This document shows, one piece after another, positions 24,765 through 36,301 of a DNA stretch of 64,000 bases. A model generated the notes under the pieces. It was not told the DNA's origin and did not search any database. It saw only the letters and a program-made list of their open reading frames with translations. The stretch's first letter is position 1. The number at the start of each line of letters is the position of its first letter. The stretch lies in the NCBI RefSeq assembly GCF_009905375.1, contig NC_133647.1, positions 75,024,671 through 75,088,670 on the forward strand, given 5' to 3'. The translations under genes were made by a program, and so were the position numbers. This DNA comes from Apium graveolens. Lineage: Eukaryota > Streptophyta > Magnoliopsida > Apiales > Apiaceae.

Positions 24765-25203
24765 ACTTGTGAATATCTGAAATCTGTTCTTGAGTGAATT
24801 TACAAATGAATTTTTCATAAATGAAAAATTCATTTGCAAATTTATTTTATCATTTTCCATAATTTCTTGCTTATTTCTATGTAAGTTTTATTATCTTATT
24901 TTTTTATTATTTTTTATTTATTTTATTTTATTCAACTTGTTAATTTTAATGTCTCAAAATACTTTATTTTCTCTAAAAATATTTGTCTATGAATTTTATT
25001 TGCTAAAATTCAAAACAAATCTATTTTTAGACTGAAAATATAATTATCTCTGAAATATTTTCATTGTGTAAATATTTTCTGCCATATCTATATTAGTATT
25101 TATTGTAGTTCTCTGTATTTTTTAATATGTTCTGTATTTGTTAAAAACTATTTATATTTGTTTTATATAATATATATATTTCTTTTTATTTTATACTAGA
25201 ATA

Positions 25204-25602
25204 ACAATCGGCAAGACAATTGAAATTGTCTTGCTGAAAGTCATTTCAGTATATATATATATATTTTTTATCTTTATACTTGAATGACAATCGGCAAGAC
25301 AATTGAAATTGTCTTGCTGAAAGTCATTTCAGTATATATTTATTTGTTATTGTTTTTAATTCTAAATTCAGTTTAATTTTATAACTAGCAAGACAATCAG
25401 TATGATTATTGATTGTCATGCCAGTAATAAAATTTATTTCAGATAATATTTATTTTATTTAGTACTGGTATGACAATCGGTATGACTATCAGATTGTCAT
25501 ACCAGTTATATTATTAGTATTTTTTTTGTTTCTCAATTGCCTGGTATGACAATCGGGAAGACAATCAGTATGACTTCCCTCGATTGTCATACCAGTTGTC
25601 TT
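25204..25602 (+). repeat. GACAATC/GATTGTC inverted-repeat array in D spacer
   Basis: The array has a tandem duplication of about 80 bp (25204-25258 and 25284-25335). Each unit contains CAAGACAATT, GA, AATTGTCTTG, a perfect 10-base stem. Two or three looser hairpins follow, with arms of the CTGGTATGACAATC / GATTGTCATACCAG type (25385-25600). The core words are those of the LTR cluster at 18606-18783, which is over 6 kb away in the same element. Confidence 0.9.
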
Positions 25603-25673
25603 CTTAACGTTTTTTTTTTGTAAATTCATTCAATTCTTGTTTTTTTTCAAATTCCATCAGTTTTTTTTCTCTC

Positions 25674-25674
<1 letters not shown>

Positions 25675-25708
<34 letters not shown>
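25675..25708 (+). repeat. (TC)n microsatellite
   Basis: About 34 bp of TC repeat lie 364 bp upstream of the env-like start. Confidence 0.9.
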
Positions 25709-25711
<3 letters not shown>

Positions 25712-26071
25712 TCGATCTTAATCAAAACGACCTCCATTGTCTTCCTTGCTCGAGTTTTTACTCAGCTTCACAAAAACTTCACTCCTGTGATATATACATA
25801 CACGTATATACATACAGAAGTGCTGCCCATTTTGTTTACTTCAATTCGATTTTTCTCCAAAATCAGTTTTTTTTGTGTGTATTTTAATTTTGTTTGATGT
25901 CTTGTGCGTTTTTCAAATCTATTATCGTGAGTTAAGAACTTTAACGAGATACATTACTTTCTAAATTTTTTGGATATAATTGATTTAATTCGAATTATTA
26001 AATTTTTTTTAATTCGAATTCTCTTAATTTAATTCTTAAAATTCTGAAAGTGTGTGTTTTATTATTTTTTA

Positions 26072-29000
26072 ATGGCTCTCAATTTCGCATAATCTTGTTG
26101 GTTATTTTAATCCAGATAAATGTGATGTGGAAAAATTTAAGCCATGGATTAGATTTTTAAATGACCATTCGATTGTTAGTTCTGCTATTAAATCAAATGT
26201 GATTTTAAATGTTGATCTGCTCAGACTGATTTGCACAACCTCTACTGTGGCCGATGATTTTAAATCTTTTTCATTCACCGTGGCAAACACACAGTATGTG
26301 GTTGATGAAACAGTCATCAATCGAGCGTTAAATTTTCCATTGGACAATTTCTGTAATTTGCCCTCTGAAAATGATATTTCAAACTTTTTCCATGCTATTC
26401 ACTATCAGGGGGTGATTAATTTAACCAAGTTGTCTAAATCCAATTTGGATTCTGAATGGGAAATTTTCTTCGATACACTTTCTAAAGTGTTTGCCAACTG
26501 CACTAAATCCAACTTTCACAACATCACTTCCACTCTGCAGTATATTGGTCTTGCGGTTGTTTTCAATCAAAGGATCAATTTTGGCAAACTACTTTTACCC
26601 ATTCTTCTGAGATGTCTCACTACTGCTTTATGTGATCATTCTACAAATCGTAGGGTCTCGTGCTACTACGCTCGTTTTCTCATGCTCATAGCAGAACATC
26701 TTCTCTCACCTGAGCATAAAGCTCTTTTTGCTAACTCTTCAGTAACCGAACCCCCTCCAATAAGCAAAAAGATTTACACTCGCCAAGACACAACCTTCAA
26801 ATTCATGCAAGTTCCAGTACTTGTATCTACTTTCATGACCACTTATATTCCTTTACCTATCTTCAATCTTCCCTGTCATGAACAACAAGCTCAAGCTCCA
26901 GTGGTTCAAACCACCCAGGCTCAAACATCAGATACTCTTCCTCTACAGGTAATAATTCCTCAAACTCAAACTCAAACTATTCCTCCTTCTGTTGAAAGAC
27001 CCCCAGTGGTTGATAGGACTGACCATGAAGTTGTAGAACCACAGCTTCAATCCCAGGTCATAGAGCCAAACACAGAGTCACAACCTATCTCAACCTCTCC
27101 CCCACTGTCTAAAATGTTGCCTATAAGGTTAGTAGGAAGTAGTATGTTAGTGGATGTGAATGAACCCTCAGCTCTGCCTCCACCCAAGAAAAGAAGAACA
27201 TTTACTGAGGCATCTGAAAGCCCATCCTTGTCCTCTCAACAGGACATGGACTTTGAAATGGCCACTGAACAGTTACTAGAAACATTCTCTCAACAGGATG
27301 AATCTATTGAAATTCGCCATAGGGCCATGGCATCCTGTATAGAGTCAAGCACACTTCCATTACTCATAATGGAGGCATACAGACCACTAGATGATACTTA
27401 GGACACGGAGTGAGGAGTGCACATTGAGTCGGTTACAGTGCCTGCCATAGTTATGGCAGAAGAGCAGTCACATGCTTCTAAGGGAAAATCTGACTCTCAG
27501 CCACCTTTAATAGAGTCATTTTCTTCCCTCCCAGATCCAACACCTCTGGCTCCCTCACGGGATTCTCCACTCACAGATTTATCTGGAGAAAGTGGAGGGC
27601 AACTCGGTCAATCTATCCCTGAAGCAATTCAGACATCTATTTCACATGAAAAGATAGGTTTGACTGAGGATCGGGACTCGCGAATTCCCATTGCACCACC
27701 ACTGACCTCTCTTGAAGAGGCTAGGGTGATTTTAAATGCAGGTACAGAAGATCAGCATCAGGAAGACTCCTCACGAGCAATTATATTGAGAGATACACAA
27801 GCACGTGAGTTGAGTGAATTAAACAGGAGAGATATTCAGGTGAGCGCACACACAGACACAAACACTGAAAATCTGTTAGCTCAAATTGCTGATCTCAAGG
27901 AACAACTTGCAAAAAGTCAGGCTGAAGCTAAATCATTCAAAGCACAAGTGGTTAAACGGTCTTCTTCTTCCACCTCTGTCAATAATCAGCTGGCTCTCAT
28001 CAGGACTGAAATATCAGATTTGAAGACATCTGTTGTACCAAAGCTTAACTCAATCCAGGCATCTCCAACGTTATCAGCTGAAGACATTTAAAACTTCTGC
28101 TCTCTCCATACAAGAATGACTTTTCTTGAAGACTTGGTTGAAATGAATCATTCACTAGATTCTTCCAGATTTTTGAAGATAGAGACGGGTATGGAACATC
28201 TGAATGAAGGGATGAAGCACTTGTACTTCATGATCAAAAATTCTCACTGCCCCAATGAAGAACAAAGGACTTTTTTTGAAGGGCCGTCTGGTGGAGGCTC
28301 AGGCTCTGGAGGTGATGGAGATCATGGAGGATCTAAGGGAAAGTCTGTAGAGGATTCCTCAACTAAGGGGGAGAAGGAAGGGAGAAGTAAAAAGGGAAAA
28401 GAAAAAGATTCGTCTGCTGGAGGCACAGGGAAGCCCGATGATATCTACTATAGTGGAGAACAGGATGACTTTGATATTTGTGACATTCCAACTGAATCAG
28501 TCTTGGGAGATAAAGATGGTTTCTTTGAAGCTGAGGAGGAAAGTGATTTTGGAGAATGGGAAGAGGAAGCTCTAGTGGATCCTCTGTTTGAGAAAGAGTT
28601 TCAGCAGCAGCAGTCAGAGTTGAAAAGAAAAGAAACTGAACTCAAAAAGGTATCCCAGATCATTGACATGAGGAAAGACATCCAAAGAATAGAAACTCTT
28701 CAAAAGCAACGTCTTCATGACATTAAAGCTCAAGAAAGGAGAAGAGATGTCAGACTGAAGATTGGTGAAAAATGGGATGAAGCTAGGAGAGTACTTGATA
28801 TGCCTCAGCTGAGCATAAACAATGATTTGCAGTTTCTACATCTTCTGGACAAGCTGGAGATCTCTAATCCAAACAATGACATGTACATGAATGCTATAAA
28901 GAATGAAGTCTCAAGGATTACAGCTGCTTTTGACAGATCTCCAAATGAAATGAGCATATTTGTATATTGTCAGAGCGAAGGATCTTTCAAGGTATCACTT

Positions 29001-29492
29001 CATCTATTTGAGAATCGTTCTTTGTCAGAGATTTGGGTTCTTCTCAACAAAGTCAAAAGAAGCTCAGAATTGAATGAAGTTCTTCGAGAAAGGCTCAAAG
29101 AGTTTACCAGCAGGGCTAGTCCTCAAGTGGTCAACAATCTTCATCAGGTAAGATTCTTTAAGTCTGACTGTCTTCAAATCTGCCAGCTCGATTCACAATC
29201 TCTTAAAGACTACTCAGCTAAGCATCTTGTTTGGATGGAACATCACTTAAGAACTGCTGGATATTCATCCATGTTGAAAACTCAAGCAGCTGATCTGATT
29301 CAAGCTTATTGTGAAAAGAATATTAAAAGGTACAATCAACTCAAGAATAAGCTAAAGACAATTGGAGTTCAACCAGTCAGGCCAGACAGCTTCACTTCAG
29401 AAAAGGATCGTGTCTTTGACAAGGAGTTGCTTCAAGATTTGGAAGAAGGTGAAGATTTGGAAGAAGGTGAATTCGGAAGGGAAGACAACTGA
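26072..29492 (+). pseudogene. Element D env-like third ORF, broken
   Basis: I take the ATG at 26072 (MALNFA). A small deletion a few codons later puts the main frame out of register, and that frame is open from about 26100. It spans about 1,140 codons with TAG at 27399, TGA at 27411 and TAA at 28089. The N-terminal third is a compact domain (FSFTVANTQYVVDE, then RINFGKLLLP and SCYYARFLMLIAEHLL at about 26660-26710). Matching positions occur in the ORF of C and, more loosely, in the ORF of F. A Gln/Pro/Thr/Ser-rich middle and a lysine-rich, coiled-coil-like C-terminal half follow. The end is acidic, with repeated EEGE. No signal peptide or membrane span is evident. SIRE-type elements are known to carry such ORFs, but their role is unproven. 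Confidence 0.85.
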
Positions 29493-29740
29493 ATTCAATT
29501 AGCTCAAAACTCAATGTAATATGATTAGAGCTTTATGAATCAAGATAGACTAATGTAGTTATATGTTCAGACTAGAGGAACATCTATCTTGTATTCACTT
29601 GTAAATTTCTTTTGGAATCTGGAAAATGTTAAATATAATCCAGAACTTTTCTGCTATTTACTTTGCATTACTGTTTATATCTTTTTCTTATTTGTTAGTT
29701 GAGTTATCCTCTAGGTATTTGTTGTTATTGTCTAACAAAC

Positions 29741-29754
29741 AAATAGGGGGAGAT
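29741..29754 (+). other. Polypurine tract of D
   Basis: AAATAGGGGGAGAT lies immediately before the 3' LTR start TGAAAGG. Confidence 0.9.
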
Positions 29755-30993
29755 TGAAAGGCATATGTCATAGCTTATTTGTTTATTCGAGGATTTAACT
29801 CAACTCAAATAAGGATGTAACAAGTAAATAGTGGTCCTATCGTCAGAGAGATCTCTCAGAGTAACATATGTCAAAGGATTAAGTAACATTGTTCTTCTAC
29901 AGACTTGATGACTTAATTTACTGGAAGAAGCTCAAGAAATTGATCAAGCCTCAGTGATATAAATCAAGATCCAAGTGACAGAGATCTCGTCAGGGTATCA
30001 ATTAATTACAAGGATTTAGTCTGAAGAAAATCAAGAGTATCAAGGTTAAGGCATGAAGAAACGTCACGGAAGTTAGTCACTCATGAACCAGACAGTACAT
30101 CGAGTGTCAGCATTGAAGTGGTGGAATTGATTCATAATTGACAGTAACTTTTAGAAGATTTTCAGAAGAAGGGTTGCGTTCTAGAGTAGTATTAATTCTC
30201 TATTAATTAATTAAGTCGTATAATTTAATTAAGAAAATAAATTAAATCTGCAAAGATTAATTTATTGATTAATTGAATTAATTGATTAATTAATTCTGAA
30301 TTAATATTATGTATTTTCAGAATTGATTTTGAATTAATATTCTATATTAATTCAGCAAGACTATCTTTTGTATTAGCAAGACAATCGGTATGACAATCAA
30401 TCATACCGAAAGTCATGCCAATTCATTTGATTGTCTTGCCAGTTCAGATGGATTGTCTTGTCGAAAGTCTTTCTAGTTCAAAAGAATTGTCTTGCCGAAA
30501 GTCTTTCTGGATCAAGTGGATTGTTTTGTTTATTTAACAACAGCAGTTGATTTTTCAACAGAAAGTATGCATTGAATATCAAATTCAGAAGAACACAGAA
30601 CAAAAAGAAACCTGCAGAGAACTTATTTCAAATTCACAGATCATTTATTTCTAGTATTTATTGTTAAATCTAATCCACTAGAAATCCTTTTCTTGTTCTT
30701 GTGTAACTATCTAGCGGATCGAAATCCCTAGAACTTAATCTCAAATCGCTTTTAGCATTTGATCTTTTTTATTGCAAAAATAGAAAAAGTTCATGTCGAA
30801 TTTATTCTAGATTTATGATAATTGATTTGAGATTAATCCCTTGTAAATGATACCGTTGTTGTAACACCTTTCAAGTTTAATAATAATTTTATTTAACTTG
30901 AATTTTGTTTCACTTTTTTATTCCGTATTTTATTAGATTAAACGGTCTTGTTTGTATTCAACCCCCCTTCTACAAACATATTGAGACCTAACA
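29755..30993 (+). mobile_element. Element D 3' LTR
   Basis: It runs from TGAAAGGCATATG to GAGACCTAACA, 1,239 bp, and is followed by the GTGTT duplication. It matches the 5' LTR with about 2% substitutions in the part I aligned. Confidence 0.95.
30355..30530 (+). repeat. GACAATC/GATTGTC motif cluster, D 3' LTR
   Basis: This is the counterpart of 18606-18783, with small losses: ATAG is missing from one arm, and one TTGCCG is TTGTCG. Confidence 0.88.
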
Positions 30994-31055
30994 GTGTTAA
31001 ATCTACTAAGGTGTTTTGTTTAGCTTATCATCAAGTACACAACATATTCCTAACA
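30994..31055 (-). mobile_element. Element C 3' LTR, proximal part
   Basis: These 62 bp include the GTGTT duplication and the LTR start, which on the minus strand reads TGTTAGGAATATGTTG. They match 42241-42303. Confidence 0.93.
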
Positions 31056-31069
31056 ATCTCCCCCAATTT
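31056..31069 (-). other. Polypurine tract of C
   Basis: On the minus strand AAATTGGGGGAGAT directly precedes the LTR start. Confidence 0.88.
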
Positions 31070-31269
31070 ATATCTACTGGAATTGTAGCCATAAATTAAG
31101 AGAAACTTGATGATAACAAAACATCCTAAAGATACAGATTGAAAAACAGTAGATAAAACTGATAAATGCTACAAATTGCTGAAAATTGAACAATGCAAAG
31201 TACACAAAGAGATTTCTCACAATTGTTATCAAGGTGCTCCTCTAGTCTGAGAAGATAAATTTATTTTCT

Positions 31270-34200
31270 TTATTGTCTGGATTTCTTCCCAAGCCTTCTG
31301 TTGTGTTCTTTAATTTGATTCTGGAGTTGTCTGTGGAATTCAAGTTCATCAGCTTCTGAGAGATCTAGCATTTCCTGCAATTCCAAAAGAGTCTCATTGC
31401 TAGAGATACTCAATTGGTCCTCCAATCTGAAGAATCTTCTAACTGCTTTTTCATCCTTGAATTCCATCAGCCAATAGGGCCTCAGATGCACTCTCTTTCC
31501 TGTGAAGGGAATAGATAGAGTTTTTGGAAGTGCTTCTTTGGCTCTAATACTCCTCAGCTCCTCAATCTTCTTTAGAACTAGTCTTCTTGCAGTCATATTG
31601 TAACCATAATTCTTTTTGAATGAAGAGTAGACCTTTATTAGCACAGATTAGCTTTTTAGGAGAATCTTGTGAAGTGGCCATATGAACTCTCTTCCTCCTT
31701 TGTATTTGAATACCAGCCTTTCAGGGAGATGTCTGCGAGCATCAATTCCTCTAACTTCTTCCAATTCATCTAAGTAAAGGTTTATGTCAGAAAACTCCTT
31801 GATGTCACAGATGTACATCATTTCTCCCTTGTTGATTGTAGATTTAGCTTTGATTGAGGTCATGGATTTGAGAATCACAGGCTTCACTTTCTTGCTTGCT
31901 CTTGTCTTTGTCTTTATTGGCTTAAAAATGGGTAAATTTATCTCAGGAATTGGCAAACTATCCCAGTCTACTGGTTCATCCTTTGGAATTATGGGCTCAC
32001 CGTGTATATTCCTTGTTGGATCTACTACCTTAAATTCTTCAAATACCACTGAGGGTTTTGATGTCTGAGTTGTAGATGTAGACTTTTTGAGAACCTGGTC
32101 TTCCTTTTCCTCATCATTAAAGTTCAATTTCCTTTTGGCCCTTTTTGCCCTTTCCTTGTATCTGAAAGTTCTTTTCTGTTGTGGTTCAGTTTGCACCTTT
32201 AGATCTTGAGATTCAACAATTATAGATGGTTGTGCAGAGGTTTTTGTTGTGGTTTTTACAGCTTGAAGTTTGGCTAAGATAGCAGCTTGCTCCTTCTTTT
32301 ATTTGAGCTTCTTAGCATTTAAGGTAGCTTGCTTCTTTTCTTGCCTTATCCTCTCTTTCTCTTCCCTTTTTGCTTCTACAAACTGAGGATGTCCGGCTAC
32401 CACACATATTTCTTTACCATTCCTGTAAATCTTTGCAATTCTCTTTTTAAGTGTTGAATCTGCTAAATCCTTGTAAAATGCAACTGGCCTTGCCAACAAC
32501 TTCTTCTCATCAGGCCTAGGTATCTCATACACAATATCCATAGGATTCTTGTCTAAAAACTTTGGATAGTTTCTTTTAGGCTTCATGATTAAATCTGCTT
32601 TTGGAGATTTGATGCAGGAAGTTTGACCCTTTTCCAGATAGTTCATACTTATGTCATTCACAGAGATTTTCATGACTTGAGAGTGACGACTAAAGACTTT
32701 ATCTCGAGTCTGAATTGGCCCAAACTTTTGTTGAATCTCTGCATCTATCTTTATCCACTTTTCTTTTAATTCCTTCTCAGCTGCTGCTATATAAATCTTT
32801 AGCAGTTTGTCATCTATGTTCAGTTTTGCTGCTGCCAAATTTATGATATCAATGTTGTCCAAGGCTGGTGGCTTTGTCAAAGCAATTGTTGGCACAATCA
32901 CTTTGCTGACTTGTATGTTTAGCTGTAGCTCCCCCTCACTTGCACCTTTCTCCCCCTTGCTTGAGCTTTTCTCCCCCTTTTTGTTAGCATCAAGTTGTTG
33001 AGTGGAGGGGAGTTGAGCAGCCATCAACTGTTGGAGTAGAGCAGTTTGAGTTTCTTGATTGGTAAGTATCTTGGCCATTGACTTCTCTACATCAGATAAT
33101 CTTGAGTCCATGGCCTCAACTTTTCTAGTGAGATCAGTTTCCTTCCTTAGCTTATGAGCTATTTTAGTCATGATAGTTCCAGGCATTCTAGCATCCAACC
33201 TTGCTATGAAATCCTATTTTACTTCAGAAATTTCTTGTTTGATTTCATTTACACTCTGACTGTGATTAAGAGCTTGGATTTTGTGTAGTTGAAGTGCTTC
33301 AAGGTGAGCTATAAGTAGCTTCTTTGGGCTAGCATATTAGATGATTGAATTGTTGTTTGGGTGTCATGGATCAGCTTGAATAGTGTTGATTGGAGATGTG
33401 AGTAGGAACAATCTTTTGTTAGCATCCAGGCTAGAGTATCCACATCTCCCCCTATGCTCATGTTGTCTTCATCATCATCCCCACCAACATTTCCAAAGGA
33501 ATCTTCAGCCAATTCAAAATCACTGTCAGTGTTGGAAGGCATAGCGGTGATTGTATCTTTTGCTCTTTGTAGAGATTGTGTAGTGTGCATTAATTGTAGC
33601 ATCCTTTCAGCCTCCTCATTGCCCTGTACAGCTAGAGTTTGGTAAGCAGTAGCAGGGTGAGTAAATGTCTCAGCATCTAGGGAAATAGAGTCTATAGCAC
33701 CTTGATAGTCTTGCTAAAATAGTCTTTTCCTTTCTGCTTCATTGACATTTATTGACTCACTTGCAATGATTTCCATCCTTATCACTCCTGTACCTGATTT
33801 TCTCTCATGATCTCTCTATTTTTGCATCAAGGGCTCCCATTGGCTTCCCACCCTCACACCCTCAGCTTCACCATCTAAGGTGGGACTCCTTTCACTCACT
33901 TTTGCCAGTCTCGAAGAAATGGACTGTATTGGTTCACTCTTTTCCTCTCCTTTTTCCTGGGAGCAACCCAGACTCTCACTCAAATCACTCCATTCCCTCA
34001 GTCCCAGGAGTGATTGCACTACTACTAAGTCTTTTGCACTTGTAAAAATTGAAGAAATTTGAAGTTGTGCAGAGACAACTGACGGATGAAGAATATCCAT
34101 CGCGTTAGTAGTATGGCTATCCTACGGATGACTGCTGTTAGACTTATCCGTTGGGATACAATCACTACTCGACAGATGATGAATATCCATCAGGATAGTA

Positions 34201-35779
34201 GAAATGAAAGAGTTTGGAGTGGAGACTATTGTAGACTCTGTGCAGATTGATGATAATTTTGGCACAGGTGTCTCAACAGTCTTAGAAAGAAATGGTAAAT
34301 GAGCCAACAAATCATCTAACAGATGATGCTCACTTACTTGGATTTTTGGCTTCTCCAAGAGAGTTAAAGATGGAGAATTTGGAAGTGATGTATTAATCAT
34401 GTCAACATCCAGTGAGTGTGTGGGAGAATTTGGTGTATCAGGTGCTTCAATTATGAAAGATTTTGGTTGTGACTCCATATTTATTGGAGCCACATCAACC
34501 TGACTTTGAGAAGGTGCAATGATTGTGTCTTTAGCACCAGTTTGCACAGTGTGTGAGCCCTGTGCATCCCCAAGGGTTTTTGATCTTTTCTTTCTAGCAT
34601 AAGTTTGTGGTGAACTAGTGTCCCTACCCCTTTTAGCATGTGCTCCTGGTTGGGAGCTTGTTTCAGTAGTAACATCCTTTTGGGAGGATGATACCAGTAA
34701 TGAGCTAATTTCCTTATTAACAACCACTGTTTGTTGGGAAACTGTGGTGTGGCTAGGTTTGGGTACACTCTTCTCACCAGCCTTATCCTTAGGGCTTCTT
34801 TGATTTTCACCCTGTCCCTCACCTTTCTTACCCTCCTTCACACTCCCCTATTTAGGTTTAGTAGATTTTACAACTGATTTCTTTTGAAAGAAATCAGAGG
34901 GGGCTTTCTTAGCTTTGGATTTTGGAATTTTAGTTTTGGCAGCTTGGGTAGGCATCTGTTTGGTCATTGGCACAGATACCGTAGCTACACTAGAAGGCAA
35001 AGAAATGTGTGAGGTTGGAAGAGTAGAGACAGTAAATATTACCTCACTTACCTGAGGTCCCTCAATTACTGGAAAATAGTACAAGGGCACCTCCTTGTGA
35101 TGATTTGCTCTATTTAAATTTGCAATAATCCTTCTTTCTTGAACCCAACATTTCAGCTTGTTGGTTGGGTTCTCAATCTCAATATTCTCAATAAGATGGT
35201 TAGCAAGCATCATAAAGAATCTAGCATAATAGAAATTTTTACCTCTCTTATTAAGTTCTCCTAATTTAAAGCCTAACTCAAACAAAACCAAGTCACTGAA
35301 ATTGAAATATTTATTAGTAACTAGCATGTAAAGCATGTTGAGCATGGATATATTGATAGAATCAAAGTTGCTAATCTTACCAGAAAATACTTTAGTTACC
35401 ACATCACACAGATAACTCCATACTTTTCTAAGACCCAACCTTCTAATTTCACTTAACTTAGAGGTACTGAGTGCATAGCCTATAGAATTAAGCATGTTTT
35501 AGTAATATCACTATTTATGCAAAACTGCTTACCTTTTAGAGTGAAAGTGATGGTCTTGTCTATTGAGTTGTACACTATAGTTGTCCGCATCTCCTCTACA
35601 ACCTCATAGTAAATGGTGGGTGATTCTAGCATGGCATAGTTGAGTTTGCAGTTCTTCACAAAATCCATCATTTTGTGATAGTCACCAGATTGTTGAATCT
35701 CCTTGTTTACTAAAGCTGAGAAGTTGTTTTTCTCATAGATGTAACTGGTTTGAGATATGATTTTCACTACAGGTGCCAT
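31270..35779 (-). pseudogene. Element C env-like third ORF, broken
   Basis: The start is the ATG at 35779 (MAPVVKIISQ), about 520 bp after the RNase H stop. The region is about 1,500 codons long. It has two frame changes (near 35490 and 33250) and several in-frame stops, including 34850, 34124 and 33818. The N-terminal domain has TITFTLKGKQF, FNFSDLVLFELGFKL and FYYARFFMMLANHL, matching the start of the D ORF. A lysine-rich and Ser/Thr/Pro-rich middle follows, then a coiled-coil-like part. The conserved tail (HLRPYWLMEF, FRLEDQLSISSNETLLE) is shared with C2. A CGACGGAT cluster lies inside at 34077-34195. The biochemical role is unknown, and I see no fusion peptide or membrane anchor. Confidence 0.88.
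34077..34195 (-). repeat. CGACGGAT motif cluster inside C env-like ORF
   Basis: Alternating copies on the plus strand include GACGGATGAAGAATATCCATCG, written here as arms GACGGATGAA and ATATCCATCG, then TACGGATGAC, TTATCCGTTGGG, CTCGACAGATGA and ATATCCATCAGG. The layout is the same as at 8951-9067 in C2 but more decayed. Confidence 0.82.
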
Positions 35780-36301
35780 TGTTAGAGATTTGGAATTTAC
35801 AGAGAGAGAGTTTGCTTTTGAGAAGAATAAAGTTATAGCAATTGAATCTTGACAAAGATAAAAGAAAAGAATGAAAAATAATTTAGCATTTATACTATCT
35901 CAGAAATAAACTAACAAAAATAATAAAGTGAAATAAAGGACCAATAAAAAATGCCCAAAATAGCCATTTAAAAATAAATAAACTGTAAAAATTCCGTTAC
36001 TTATCCGCCGTGTCATGCTTACAGACTGTAAGTATACTCGATGGATAATGATCCGAGAATTAACGGCTAGGATTGAGACAATTCGACGGATGAGGAAAAA
36101 TCAGTTATCCATCGAGTTATAAAATATTACAGAAAAATAATTGATTTTTATAGACAAATTGTATTACGACAGATGATCAAACTCGATGGATAATGATCAT
36201 CCGTCGGGATGTAAATTTTGACTTAGCCAAAATTTCATCCAAAGCAGAAAAATTAATTAAATTTATGGCTGCATAACAACTTGAAAAATATCTGAAATGA
36301 T
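35780..36301 (-). other. Element C pol-to-ORF3 spacer
   Basis: This non-coding spacer separates the RNase H stop (36302) from the env-like start (35779). It is AT-rich and carries a CGACGGAT cluster (36002-36210), then about 220 bp of A/T-rich leader before the ATG. The arrangement parallels that in D and F. Confidence 0.7.
36002..36210 (-). repeat. CGACGGAT motif cluster, C pol-ORF3 spacer
   Basis: On the plus strand: TTATCCGCCG, ACTCGATGGATAATGATC, TTCGACGGATGAGG, TTATCCATCGAG, ACGACAGATGATCAA, ACTCGATGGATAATG and ATCATCCGTCGGGA. Forward and reverse copies are mixed. The last pair forms an inverted repeat, CGATGGATAATGATCATCCGTCG, given here as arms CGATGGAT and ATCCGTCG with a short loop. 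Confidence 0.88.

Larger units (their letters stand above)
24765..26071 (+). other. Element D pol-to-ORF3 spacer
   Basis: This 1.3 kb non-coding spacer is T-rich. It holds the GACAATC/GATTGTC inverted-repeat array (25204-25602) and a (TC)n run (25675-25708), followed by a pyrimidine-rich leader up to the env-like ATG at 26072. A TC run just upstream of a start codon resembles a plant core-promoter Y patch, so the spacer may drive the third ORF separately. That is inference; no TATA box stands out clearly against the AT-rich background. Confidence 0.6.
17995..30993 (+). mobile_element. Element D: complete SIRE/Maximus-like Copia with env-like ORF
   Basis: D is 13.0 kb and has every structural part: 5' LTR, Met-tRNA primer site, gag, pol, a long spacer, an env-like ORF, a polypurine tract and a 3' LTR. 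It is flanked by a perfect GTGTT duplication (17990-17994 and 30994-30998). Removing D and one GTGTT joins the LTR of C exactly as in its intact copy near 42231-42250. In the first 225 bp the two LTRs differ at about five bases plus one 16 bp indel. D is therefore younger than C, but its ORFs already carry stops. Confidence 0.96.

Noticed and set aside
31270..35779. Calling the third ORF a true retroviral envelope gene
   Set aside because: I see no signal peptide, fusion peptide or membrane anchor in C, C2 or D. 'Env-like' is used only for its place after pol.
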